This document shows, in pieces, positions 1 through 6,004 of a stretch of DNA of 8,518 nucleotides (its first letter is position 1; each line of letters starts with the position of its first letter). A program made the translations under genes and the position numbers. This DNA comes from Bacillota bacterium (GTDB lineage: Bacteria; Bacillota; Clostridia; Lachnospirales; Lachnospiraceae), in the NCBI GenBank assembly GCA_023425485.1, contig JAFACO010000226.1, forward strand, positions 1-8,518, read 5' to 3'. The notes beneath the pieces are model-generated. The model was not told the origin of the DNA. It made no database searches and saw nothing but the letters and a program-made list of their open reading frames with translations.

Positions 1-50
1 TCTAAGCCAAGATTTATCTTAGCGTAGGCGTTCACTGTAATAGAATTCAT
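1..50 (-). CDS. ispE: 4-diphosphocytidyl-2-C-methyl-D-erythritol kinase, N-terminal fragment cut by the window edge
   Basis: Only the first 16 codons are visible, starting with ATG at 50 and reading leftwards out of the window. The start of the peptide, MNSITVNAYAKINLGL, carries the AYAKINLGL motif that opens IspE, a GHMP-family kinase of the non-mevalonate isoprenoid pathway; it phosphorylates 4-diphosphocytidyl-methylerythritol in the cytoplasm. The start is supported by a GGGAGG ribosome binding site at 55-60, four bases before the ATG. It lies about 100 bp downstream of spoIIR on the same strand, with a promoter-like sequence in the gap, so it is probably transcribed on its own and perhaps also by read-through from spoIIR. 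The identification rests on a short peptide, but this motif at this position is distinctive. Confidence 0.85.
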   Translation of the reverse strand, partial: MNSITVNAYAKINLGL

Positions 51-111
51 AAAACCTCCCAAGCTGAAGTCTATATAGAAATTTATTTAATTACTCATAA
101 AATCTATACGT

Positions 112-140
112 ATTTTATCACATGATTGAGGTGTTATCAA
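112..140 (-). promoter_or_regulatory. sigma-A-type promoter candidate for ispE
   Basis: Reading the minus strand, TTGATA (135-140) and TAAAAT (112-117) are separated by exactly 17 bases. Each hexamer matches the vegetative consensus at 5 of 6 positions. Transcription would start near 105, giving a leader of about 55 bases before the ispE ATG at 50. The element lies wholly between the spoIIR stop at 152 and ispE. I see no terminator hairpin in this gap, so read-through from spoIIR is also possible. Prediction from sequence only. Confidence 0.65.
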
Positions 141-151
141 TGAAACGAAAA

Positions 152-895
152 TCATTTAAAAATATTTTTAATGCTTTCCCATAGCTTGAATTTTATCTTA
201 ATGGGTGTATTCTTATTAAGCAGGGTGTTATATTCTTCTTCGGTTAATAGGTGCTTTAACTTATCACCGGAGGTTTCATCCACGATACTATAAGTCTCAT
301 CTACAAAACAGAGAGGTGGGAACATGACACACCACCAATTCTGCCCTTCTGCACTTCCTATTTGGACACGAAGAGCCTCATAATACCCAGGAGGAAAGTT
401 GTATTCGCCATAAATCTTTAATGGGAAATAAGTATTTTCTAATGAAACGGTGACAGGATATTGGTAACCTTCACTTTTTATTATCTTTTCTGCAATTGCT
501 TGGATATTGTGTATATTACTAATTAAAACAGAGCGAGCTTCGTCAATAGTGTTTGTAGCATTTAATAGGGGCGATAAGTCCTGTACCAAAGCATTTTTAA
601 CTAATATTTTAAGAGCTTGATCCTCTATACTATCGCTATTTGCAATGACATGAAAACGAATAATCTCTTTGGCTATATGGCTCTGCACTTCTTCGTTAGC
701 TTTTGCTTTTGCCATAAGAATCATTGAGGTCATAGTGCAAAATAATAAAATGGAGAGAAATAGGTAAACTCTAAACTTATCTTTTTTTGTTATTTTACCT
801 TTGCTTTGTATCGTCTTATTTGCTTTTGTTACTTCACTTATAACAGAAAAGTTATTATTAATATGTACGTTATGGCTATGCTTATTTTGCTTCAT
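152..895 (-). CDS. spoIIR: Stage II sporulation protein R
   Basis: SpoIIR is the forespore-made, exported signalling protein that triggers the membrane protease SpoIIGA to process pro-sigma-E in the mother cell. The 247-residue product has a positively charged N-terminal stretch of about 40 residues, one hydrophobic segment (about 43-62) acting as signal or anchor, then the family domain with the IRFHVIANSDS block (79-89), the FPLKIYGEYNFPPGYYEALR block (157-176) and the hallmark GQNWWCVMFPPLCF block (184-197). The N-terminal stretch before the hydrophobic segment is longer than I expect for the family. ATG at 895 is preceded by GGATGGAG (901-908), which gives a usable GGAG at 5-base spacing; no better internal start exists before the membrane segment. 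In Bacillus subtilis the gene is controlled by sigma-F; I could not find a convincing sigma-F promoter here. It is divergent from the DUF1934 gene. Confidence 0.95.
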   Translation of the reverse strand: MKQNKHSHNVHINNNFSVISEVTKANKTIQSKGKITKKDKFRVYLFLSILLFCTMTSMILMAKAKANEEVQSHIAKEIIRFHVIANSDSIEDQALKILVKNALVQDLSPLLNATNTIDEARSVLISNIHNIQAIAEKIIKSEGYQYPVTVSLENTYFPLKIYGEYNFPPGYYEALRVQIGSAEGQNWWCVMFPPLCFVDETYSIVDETSGDKLKHLLTEEEYNTLLNKNTPIKIKFKLWESIKNIFK

Positions 896-1034
896 ATATA
901 CTCCATCCTTTATTAAGTCAATCTTTATTTTCTACCGGTTCGTTGTAACAATAGTATTGCCAGTATATGGTAGTGTATTCAAGGTTACTTAAATTACTAG
1001 ATACAACTTTTTTATTTATGGCAAGGGAAACAAC

Positions 1035-1063
1035 TTGTACATATCCGATTGTGATAGTAAAAT
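1035..1063 (+). promoter_or_regulatory. Weak promoter candidate for the DUF1934 gene
   Basis: TTGTAC (1035-1040) and TAAAAT (1058-1063) are spaced by 17 bases on the plus strand, about 95 bases upstream of the DUF1934 start. The -10 matches 5 of 6 consensus bases, but the -35 matches only 3 of 6. It lies in the 262-bp divergent spacer (896-1157), which otherwise holds no supported gene: the one longer minus-strand frame there has no family resemblance. Confidence 0.3.
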
Positions 1064-1157
1064 ATCCATAAATAACTTGGTCAGGGGTTGGACTAGCAGA
1101 GAGTAGCATTGCCCTGCAAATTAGTTGATATTAAGCCTAGAAAGGTATGGTTAAAGG

Positions 1158-1577
1158 ATGAAGAAAGAAGTTATGATAACGATAGATGGACGGCAAGATG
1201 GGGATGAGGAAGGGATTGTAATTACTGTGCCTGGAATATATCATTTCACAAATAAAGTACACTATGTCCAATATGAGGAACAAGAGAGTGATAGTAAAAA
1301 AATTCTGGAAAATAGGTTGAGGATCACACTAGAGCAAGTGGCTTTAACAAAAAAAGGACCACAGATGACTAAAATGATATTTAGTCCGAAAGAGATAACA
1401 CAGACTTCCTATCAGACCCCTTATGGGGTTTTAAATATAGATATTCAAACCTCCTCTCTAAAAGTAGAGGAACAGGAGGATAGAATAGAAGTAAATCTTA
1501 TGTATTCATTATCCGAGAGAGGAATGGAGCTCTCTAAGAATAGGCTGGGAATTGTGATAGAATCAGTTAATGAGTAA
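1158..1577 (+). CDS. DUF1934 (YwiB-like) beta-barrel protein
   Basis: This 139-residue cytoplasmic protein has no signal peptide or membrane segment. Its length and pattern fit the DUF1934/YwiB family: an N-terminal strand (MITIDGRQDGDEE), a central PGIYHFTNKVHYVQYEE block (25-41) and the TPYGVLNIDIQT block (about 87-98). Members of this family are predicted to be calycin-like beta-barrels, and no reaction is established for them. ATG at 1158 is chosen because a TAA stop lies two codons upstream in frame. The ribosome binding site is poor: AGAAAGG (1139-1145) sits 12 bases away and AAAGG abuts the start. It is the only plus-strand gene in the window, divergent from spoIIR and convergent with the capA-like gene, and is probably monocistronic. 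In other Firmicutes the family is sometimes found near argS or rpoE, neither of which is seen here. Family assignment is from memory of motifs. Confidence 0.85.
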   Translation: MKKEVMITIDGRQDGDEEGIVITVPGIYHFTNKVHYVQYEEQESDSKKILENRLRITLEQVALTKKGPQMTKMIFSPKEITQTSYQTPYGVLNIDIQTSSLKVEEQEDRIEVNLMYSLSERGMELSKNRLGIVIESVNE

Positions 1578-1630
1578 GTTACCAGAAGAAGTAAAGTTTA
1601 TAGTATCGTTTAGATTATAGGTACAAAGTA

Positions 1631-1660
1631 AAACTCCGGCTGACACATCAGCCGGAGTTT
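1631..1660. terminator. Bidirectional Rho-independent terminator between convergent genes
   Basis: A perfect 13-bp inverted repeat has arms at 1631-1643 and 1648-1660 with a CACA loop (TGTG on the minus strand). The inner part is GC-rich (CTCCGGCTGA) and the outer bases are A/T, so both strands have a U-rich flank: TTTATATAT on plus and TTTTACTTT on minus. It lies 53 bases after the DUF1934 stop and 11 bases after the stop of the capA-like gene, so it can end both transcripts. The minus-strand tail is the better one. Confidence 0.92.
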
Positions 1661-1671
1661 ATATATACAAT

Positions 1672-2853
1672 TTAATCAATTTGGGTTATAAAACCATTCT
1701 CATCAAAGTTAACATCAGGTGATAGTTCTTCCATAAAATTATAATATTCTTTTTGTTCCGAAGCATCTGTAAGTAGGTACGTATAAGTATCCTTTGCCAT
1801 CACAGGAAGTAACTGTACTCTGACAGTATCCTCTGGATCAAGATAGAGTTTTATCATTCCAGAGTATACATTGGCTCTGCCAAACCAGAAGTTTCCGAGA
1901 CTGTATGCAATGGGTTTTCCCTTATAGAATTCCACACCCTGCATCACATGAGGATGGCAGCCAATAACCGCATCAGCACCCGCATCTATATATTGCTTTG
2001 CTAGGTTGCGCTGATAAGCTTCTGGGTAGTTATTACGTTCGATACCCCAATGCACGAAGGCAATTACATAGTCACTATTTTCTGCAGCTTCCTTAATAGA
2101 AGCAACGAAAATTGTAGAATCATAGGTTCCTAACATACCGAGCTTGTCCTCGGAGGCGTACCAGCTCATATCGGGTACAACACGTGAGGCTGCGACATAG
2201 GCGACTTTTTTATCTCCAATGGTATAATACATGGGAGCCTTAGCTCTGTCTAAATTATCGCCTGCACCAATATAATCAATATCAGCTCCATCCAGAGTGG
2301 TAAAGGTATCAGTTAGGGCGTCGGGGCCAAAGTCTAGGGCATGATTATTTGCGAGGGATACAATATCTACACCCATTTTAGTTAAAATCTCAACGTTTTG
2401 AGGATCTGAACGGAAGGTAAAGGACTTATTCTTCTCCTTAGTTCCGCGGGTACTAAAGGCAAATTCATTGTTAAGCATCATGATATCTGCTGCATTCATT
2501 TCGTCTAATAAATCAGGAGAAAGACATTTGGTCAAATCACCATTGGCTGCTTTATATTTTGCAATTGGATATGATATATCATCAAGGTTAACATCGCCGC
2601 TAAAACCAAGTACAATTGGTGCCTTTGGCTCTTCAGGAATAGGTGTAGAAGTGGGGGAAGGAGTAAGCGATGGTGTAGAAGTTATAGGCGCCGGAGCTTT
2701 CGTAGGTGCAGTTGTAGGCTCCAGTTCTTGACCAGAAGTATTTTGTAAATCCTTTTTTCTTTGAACATCAAAGGCATAAAATAGTAAGCCGGAAAATAGA
2801 CACAGCATAACAAATGTAATAAAAACGATTAGTATTAAATATCTCTTTTTCAT
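1672..2853 (-). CDS. CapA-family protein (poly-gamma-glutamate synthesis-like metallophosphatase fold), membrane anchored
   Basis: The 393-residue product has an N-terminal membrane anchor (about 4-27), a Thr/Pro-rich spacer (about 32-76) and a CapA domain outside the cell. Visible CapA/metallophosphatase motifs are GFSGDVNLDD (83-92), NNEFAFS (128-134), LANNHALDFG (167-176), HWG (268-270), GCHPHVMQG (298-306) and SLGNFWFG (318-325); the Asp, Asn and His residues in these would be metal ligands. Related proteins take part in capsular polyglutamate synthesis, but no capB or capC gene is near, and stand-alone clostridial CapA proteins have no settled substrate. The open frame extends to a TTG at 2865, but GAGAGGT at 2857-2863 lies four bases before the ATG at 2853, so I start there. 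It ends 11 bases before a strong terminator and is probably transcribed alone. Confidence 0.9.
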   Translation of the reverse strand: MKKRYLILIVFITFVMLCLFSGLLFYAFDVQRKKDLQNTSGQELEPTTAPTKAPAPITSTPSLTPSPTSTPIPEEPKAPIVLGFSGDVNLDDISYPIAKYKAANGDLTKCLSPDLLDEMNAADIMMLNNEFAFSTRGTKEKNKSFTFRSDPQNVEILTKMGVDIVSLANNHALDFGPDALTDTFTTLDGADIDYIGAGDNLDRAKAPMYYTIGDKKVAYVAASRVVPDMSWYASEDKLGMLGTYDSTIFVASIKEAAENSDYVIAFVHWGIERNNYPEAYQRNLAKQYIDAGADAVIGCHPHVMQGVEFYKGKPIAYSLGNFWFGRANVYSGMIKLYLDPEDTVRVQLLPVMAKDTYTYLLTDASEQKEYYNFMEELSPDVNFDENGFITQID

Positions 2854-2856
2854 AGT

Positions 2857-2863
2857 ACCTCTC
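2857..2863 (-). promoter_or_regulatory. Ribosome binding site that fixes the capA-like start
   Basis: Minus-strand GAGAGGT lies with four bases between the GAGG core and the ATG at 2853. It falls inside the longer frame that begins with TTG at 2865, so that upstream TTG is unlikely to be the real start; it has no such site of its own. Confidence 0.8.
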
Positions 2864-2871
2864 AAATTCTG

Positions 2872-2880
2872 TTTATAGCA
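2872..2880 (-). promoter_or_regulatory. Extended -10 promoter candidate for the capA-like gene
   Basis: Minus-strand TGCTATAAA matches the extended -10 pattern (TG, one base, then a -10 at 5 of 6). No good -35 is seen 16-18 bases upstream. Transcription would start near 2865, leaving a leader of only about 12 bases, which makes the assignment tentative. The spacer 2854-3004 otherwise holds an imperfect inverted repeat (2885-2940) and a short GC-rich patch near 2941-2962. Confidence 0.3.
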
Positions 2881-2884
2881 TAGA

Positions 2885-2940
2885 ACAAAAGTGTGCTTCG
2901 TACATTCTCAAATTAAAAATTTATTTACACACCTTTTTGT
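2885..2940. repeat. Imperfect inverted repeat upstream of the capA-like gene
   Basis: The left arm ACAAAAGTGTG (2885-2895) is complementary to CACACCTTTTTGT (2928-2940) apart from two unpaired bases in the right arm, and the arms enclose a 32-base AT-rich interval. It could be an operator-like site or a weak hairpin in the region upstream of the -10 candidate. It is too AT-rich and its loop is too long for a good terminator. Confidence 0.4.
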
Positions 2941-3004
2941 ATCGCGTGCGTAGCTGCGTATCCTTGTAGCATTTTTATTCAATAGGGCGAACTATCCCAT
3001 AGAT

Positions 3005-3052
3005 AAAAAAACCCTCTTACTTTATAAACAATTATGTCTTGAAAGTAAGAGG
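3005..3052 (-). terminator. Rho-independent terminator of the small membrane-protein gene
   Basis: On the minus strand an 11-bp perfect stem (CCTCTTACTTT at 3042-3052 pairing with AAAGTAAGAGG at 3013-3023) is followed by one G and then seven T (3005-3011). The 18-base loop is long. It lies about 50 bases after the stop at 3105. A weaker hairpin with 6-bp arms (3080-3085 and 3099-3104) sits directly after that stop. The arrangement separates this gene from the capA-like gene downstream. Confidence 0.85.
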
Positions 3053-3104
3053 AATATAATCTGCAAAAAAATATTATTTTGTAACATAAATCTAATTAGT
3101 TACA

Positions 3105-3563
3105 TTATTTTTTGTCTTTTTTTAGGTTGGAACTAATTCTTTTAAAGAAAGATTTCTTCTCTTTTTTAGGCTCTAGATTTCCTCTTAATCCTTTAACATC
3201 CATGATATATATGCCGCTAAGAACTGCTTTAACTTCTTTTTTAACAGGAATTAAATCAAATACCTTTGCATCACACATAAGTGACATTACCTTAGGACCA
3301 ATTTTTGCTTTAACAATCGGCACTTTAGAACGACGCATATATTTTGGTGTTTGCTCAAGAACCATCTTTGGAAGATTAGCTTCCGTTATTTTCATCATTT
3401 TTTTATCAATAACAAGAATGGATACGGTTTGGGCAGCTGCCTGCATTTGCGCCTGTGAGTCTTCCTGCCTTTTCTGAAGTTTCCTTCCGACAAAATATAA
3501 AGTAATGAGTATCGCTGCAACCACAACCGCTACGATAATCAACACGATAAAGATTGTATCCAT
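3105..3563 (-). CDS. Conserved single-pass membrane protein of unknown function
   Basis: I do not know a function for this 152-residue protein. It has an N-terminal membrane segment (about 4-25), a short polar stretch rich in Gln, Glu and Ala (about 27-46) that may be helical, a compact domain (about 47-130) with the notable blocks LPKMVLEQTPKYMRR (64-78) and VPIVKAKIGPKVMSLMCDAKVFD (in 81-103), and a strongly basic tail (132-152, more than half Lys or Arg). No signal-peptidase site is clear, so the domain is probably cytoplasmic and membrane-tethered. The blocks look like those of an uncharacterised family I associate with Lachnospiraceae; that is recollection, not a search. ATG at 3563 follows a strong AGAGGAGGT site (3573-3581) at 9-base spacing. 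It has its own promoter-like sequence and terminator, so it is probably a single-gene unit downstream of plsC. Confidence 0.85.
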   Translation of the reverse strand: MDTIFIVLIIVAVVVAAILITLYFVGRKLQKRQEDSQAQMQAAAQTVSILVIDKKMMKITEANLPKMVLEQTPKYMRRSKVPIVKAKIGPKVMSLMCDAKVFDLIPVKKEVKAVLSGIYIMDVKGLRGNLEPKKEKKSFFKRISSNLKKDKK

Positions 3564-3622
3564 GAGATATGTACCTCCTCTGATTTTCTGCTTAATGCTA
3601 TTCCCAATAGAACAACGTTATT

Positions 3623-3631
3623 ATTGTATCA
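3623..3631 (-). promoter_or_regulatory. Extended -10 promoter for the small membrane-protein gene
   Basis: Minus-strand TGATACAAT matches the extended -10 pattern, with the hexamer TACAAT at 5 of 6. The -35 region is T-rich without a good hexamer. A start near 3616 would give a leader of about 50 bases before the ATG at 3563, containing the strong ribosome binding site. It lies in the 111-bp gap after plsC, where I see no convincing terminator. Confidence 0.5.
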
Positions 3632-3674
3632 TTTTTCTTAATAAAAGAAAATAGATATTTTGTTAAAATACAAA

Positions 3675-4403
3675 TTATATAAGTGATGCATTTTTTGCAA
3701 GGGTCTCACGAATTATCTCCTGAACATGAGAACCTAGAAACTTTTGTTGTTCCTTACTTAATTCTTTTGGATAAATTGGAGTACCGTATTCTATAATGAC
3801 ATGAGCACTGCGAATCCAAGGCATATGATTTTCAAAAACCTCATCCGTATTGCTGATGGATACAGGAATAATGGCACAACCTGTTTTTTCTGCCATTTTA
3901 AAACTGCCTTCTTTAAAGGGAAGCATTTCTGTACCCTGACTTCTCGTTCCTTCAGGAGAGATAAAGATAGAATAACCAGCTTTTATCTGTTCAATTCCCT
4001 GTAAAATAGTTTTTAATCCCTGTTTAATATCACTGCGATCTAAAAATAAACATTGTAATAAACGCATCCAAGTTCGTAAGATAGGAATCTTAGCAATTTC
4101 CTTTTTCGCCATAAAACCGGTTAATGTTGGAAGCGAGGCATATGCCACAAGAACATCAAAATAACTTCTGTGATTAGCAACATACAATACCGCTTCATTC
4201 TTTGGTATATTGTTTCGACCAATTACAGTACTTTTTACACCGCCAATAAATAAGATTACACGGAAAGCAAACACAACAATTGCTTGAGAATTAGCTACCA
4301 TAGCGCGTTTGTTAAAACGTCCTATGATAAATTCAATTAGAAAGAGAGGAATGCTTACAATAAAAAATATTAATAAAAATAGCAAAATCAAGATCAATCG
4401 CAT
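3675..4403 (-). CDS. plsC: 1-acyl-sn-glycerol-3-phosphate acyltransferase (PlsC family)
   Basis: PlsC adds the second fatty acyl chain to lysophosphatidic acid, giving phosphatidic acid at the inner face of the membrane. The 242-residue length is normal for the family. It has a hydrophobic N-terminal helix (about 2-28), a second hydrophobic stretch (about 41-55) and the acyltransferase motifs in order: NHRSYFD (77-83, the catalytic HX4D with His78 and Asp83), LFLDRSD (119-125), FISPEGTRS (147-155, glycerophosphate binding) and AIIPVSI (177-183). ATG at 4403 follows CCGGAGGT at 4409-4416 with good spacing. It lies 84 bp downstream of the carboxypeptidase gene on the same strand with no clear terminator between, so co-transcription is possible. 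Exact acyl donor and acceptor cannot be read from sequence; relatives that acylate other lysophospholipids share these motifs. Confidence 0.93.
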   Translation of the reverse strand: MRLILILLFLLIFFIVSIPLFLIEFIIGRFNKRAMVANSQAIVVFAFRVILFIGGVKSTVIGRNNIPKNEAVLYVANHRSYFDVLVAYASLPTLTGFMAKKEIAKIPILRTWMRLLQCLFLDRSDIKQGLKTILQGIEQIKAGYSIFISPEGTRSQGTEMLPFKEGSFKMAEKTGCAIIPVSISNTDEVFENHMPWIRSAHVIIEYGTPIYPKELSKEQQKFLGSHVQEIIRETLAKNASLI

Positions 4404-4487
4404 AGATAACCTCCGGATTACAATATTTTAGAATATTCATAAGGGCAATTCTTAAATCGTGTTGTGAAACAAAAGTACTTATATAAT

Positions 4488-5798
4488 CTATTGTATATTC
4501 GACTGATTTACTGGTGGAACGGTTGGGGTAGGAGTAGTGGATACACCGGGTCCTCCATTGTCGCCTGATTCAACTGGATCTGTACTCTCTGGTACCTCTT
4601 CGATATCTTCAGGTATTTCTTCGGTATCTTTCGGGGGTAGGGTTACTGTAATCGTAGGGGTAGGTGACGGGGTTATGGTAGGGGTTGGGGAGATTGGTAT
4701 GGTGGGAGTTACTTTGATGTCATCCTTAGAGTCATCATCTTTACCTCCTTTATCACCCTTGTCGCCTTTGCCGTCCTTGTCATCATCTGTTGGCTCTTCT
4801 GTATCAGGAGGAGCTGTCTCTTCGCCTAATTCTCCTTCTATAATTTCACCATTCTCACCAAGAACAATACCTTCTCCATCCATAGGGAACTGGGAGGGTT
4901 TAGGTGTGATGTTAATTAAGTCAGCATACATCGCTTCAAAGTTAAAATCCTTACTTGGTGTATAATGATAATACTCTTCCAGTGTCAGATCATTATCATA
5001 TAGATACTTGGCTAATCCTTTTCCTACATAACGCAAATGCCAGGGTTCATAGGCATAACCGGTAATATCTACCTTATCCTCGGGATACCTGATAGTAAAT
5101 CCAAAAAGATGGGCATTTTCTGCAACCCAGATACCTTCTGGTATGGTACCAAAGGTTGTAGACAGATCATAGTTAATTGCTAAACAGGATATATCCATGG
5201 TCAGTCCGGTTTGATGCTCACTGGTGCCGGGAACGGCTGAGTATTTTAAGGTATGTGATTTTCCTTTTGTAAGAATATTATCTGTAAATATTTTTTTCTG
5301 TCTTTGGTAGGAGCGGTATCCAGAGATACCAGCCAGTTCATAACCTTGTTCACTTGCAGCCTGAAATAGCTGCTCCAACGCAGTTGCTGCCTCGGGGCGC
5401 ATTAAGGTTCTTTCGTCATAATAGATAAGATCAAAGAAGACATCTGGGGTTACAAGATCTTCTGGTTTATAATTTTTAGGCAAAGAGAATTCTTTGTTTA
5501 CAAAAACAGTTATGCTGGAGGGATCCAAATCCATTTCGGTTGCAGGAACAAAGGGCTCTTCTGGAATTTCTGTTGCATGTGGTGTTGGTGTTGCATCTAT
5601 GTCGGTACTGGGAATATATGTATCGTCGTCATTTTCATCATCAAGATCATAACCTGGTGATTGGTCGGTTTCGGAAGAAGTGCTAGTTGGTAGTGTGTCA
5701 TCACCATGTGCTTGGGCAATTGCAATAAAGATAAGTGTACAAATAATAAGGAGTGACAAGGACGAGCTTATGACAATGATTAAATTCTTTTTATTCAA
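4488..5798 (-). CDS. D-alanyl-D-alanine carboxypeptidase, VanY/DdcB type (peptidase M15B), with long low-complexity tail
   Basis: This 436-residue zinc peptidase would trim the terminal D-Ala from peptidoglycan stem peptides outside the cell. It has an N-terminal signal or anchor helix (about 5-28), a Thr/Asp/Pro-rich spacer (about 31-95) and the M15B domain (about 100-285). Visible motifs are GISGYRSYQRQ (157-167, substrate-contacting Arg162), SEHQTGLTMDIS (193-204, zinc ligands His195 and Asp202) and EPWHLRYVG (251-259, catalytic Glu251, zinc ligand His254). A tail of about 137 residues follows, first acidic/basic (DDDKDGKGDKGDKGGKDDD, 338-356) and then Pro/Thr repeats (363-388 and 420-429), unusual for the family. 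The start is TTG at 5798: a TAA stop directly precedes it in frame, AGGGGA (5806-5811) is 8 bases away, and no ATG occurs before the anchor helix. It has its own promoter-like sequence. Confidence 0.92.
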   Translation of the reverse strand: MNKKNLIIVISSSLSLLIICTLIFIAIAQAHGDDTLPTSTSSETDQSPGYDLDDENDDDTYIPSTDIDATPTPHATEIPEEPFVPATEMDLDPSSITVFVNKEFSLPKNYKPEDLVTPDVFFDLIYYDERTLMRPEAATALEQLFQAASEQGYELAGISGYRSYQRQKKIFTDNILTKGKSHTLKYSAVPGTSEHQTGLTMDISCLAINYDLSTTFGTIPEGIWVAENAHLFGFTIRYPEDKVDITGYAYEPWHLRYVGKGLAKYLYDNDLTLEEYYHYTPSKDFNFEAMYADLINITPKPSQFPMDGEGIVLGENGEIIEGELGEETAPPDTEEPTDDDKDGKGDKGDKGGKDDDSKDDIKVTPTIPISPTPTITPSPTPTITVTLPPKDTEEIPEDIEEVPESTDPVESGDNGGPGVSTTPTPTVPPVNQSNIQ

Positions 5799-5805
5799 TT
5801 AAATT

Positions 5806-5811
5806 TCCCCT
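5806..5811 (-). promoter_or_regulatory. Ribosome binding site supporting the TTG start of the carboxypeptidase
   Basis: Minus-strand AGGGGA lies 8 bases before the TTG at 5798. The in-frame codon immediately upstream of the TTG is TAA, so translation cannot begin earlier, and a later start would remove the signal/anchor helix. Confidence 0.7.
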
Positions 5812-5856
5812 TTTTACAAAAACCAATCGTTAGTATTCAATTGGATTATCAATGAT

Positions 5857-5888
5857 ACAGAGCAGAAGACCATGGCCCCCTACTCTGT
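5857..5888. repeat. Hairpin in the 5' leader of the carboxypeptidase gene
   Basis: On the minus strand ACAGAGTAG (5880-5888) pairs with CTGCTCTGT (5857-5865) over 9 bp with a single G-U wobble; two more pairs can form beyond one mismatch. The 14-base loop is G/C-rich and contains the palindrome CCATGG. It sits between the -10 candidate (5915-5923) and the TTG start at 5798, so it would be in the mRNA leader. There is no U-tract after it, so it does not look like a terminator. I recognise no riboswitch class here. Confidence 0.55.
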
Positions 5889-5914
5889 GTCGTATGTGTC
5901 TATTTACTTTCTCA

Positions 5915-5923
5915 AGTATAACA
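5915..5923 (-). promoter_or_regulatory. Extended -10 promoter for the carboxypeptidase gene
   Basis: Minus-strand TGTTATACT has the extended TG and a -10 hexamer TATACT at 5 of 6. The upstream DNA is T-rich without a clear -35. A start near 5908 gives a leader of about 110 bases carrying the 5857-5888 hairpin. Confidence 0.5.
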
Positions 5924-5940
5924 TAATTAGATAAAAAAAT

Positions 5941-5973
5941 AACTAAAAAATAAAAATATTTCACCGAGAAATA
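5941..5973 (-). terminator. Weak terminator candidate after pncB
   Basis: About 30 bases past the pncB stop, minus-strand TATTTC (5968-5973), a TCGGT loop and GAAATA (5957-5962) form a 6-bp, AT-rich stem, followed by a T-rich stretch (5941-5956: five T, A, then six T). The tail is good but the stem is weak, so termination may be partial. Confidence 0.35.
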
Positions 5974-6004
5974 ATGGTAAAAAATCCAAGTACAATAAGC
6001 ATTA

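Noticed and set aside
896..960. Sigma-F promoter for spoIIR (GGTAGAAAATA as a -10)
   Set aside because: The match to the -10 is partial and no GYATA-like -35 occurs at proper spacing, so I did not annotate it despite the expected regulation.
918..1109. Minus-strand 63-codon frame in the spoIIR/DUF1934 spacer
   Set aside because: It lacks a good ribosome binding site, has no recognisable family pattern, and lies where promoters of two divergent genes are expected.
1672..2853. Complete capsular polyglutamate synthesis locus
   Set aside because: Only the CapA-like gene is present; no CapB ligase or CapC partner lies within the window.
3112..3477. Plus-strand 121-codon frame opposite the small membrane-protein gene
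   Set aside because: The minus-strand gene has a strong ribosome binding site, promoter and terminator; the plus-strand frame has none of these.
4537..4965. Plus-strand 142-codon Gly/Ser/Val-rich frame
   Set aside because: It is the mirror of the Pro/Thr/Asp repeats of the carboxypeptidase tail; low-complexity coding DNA often leaves the opposite strand open.
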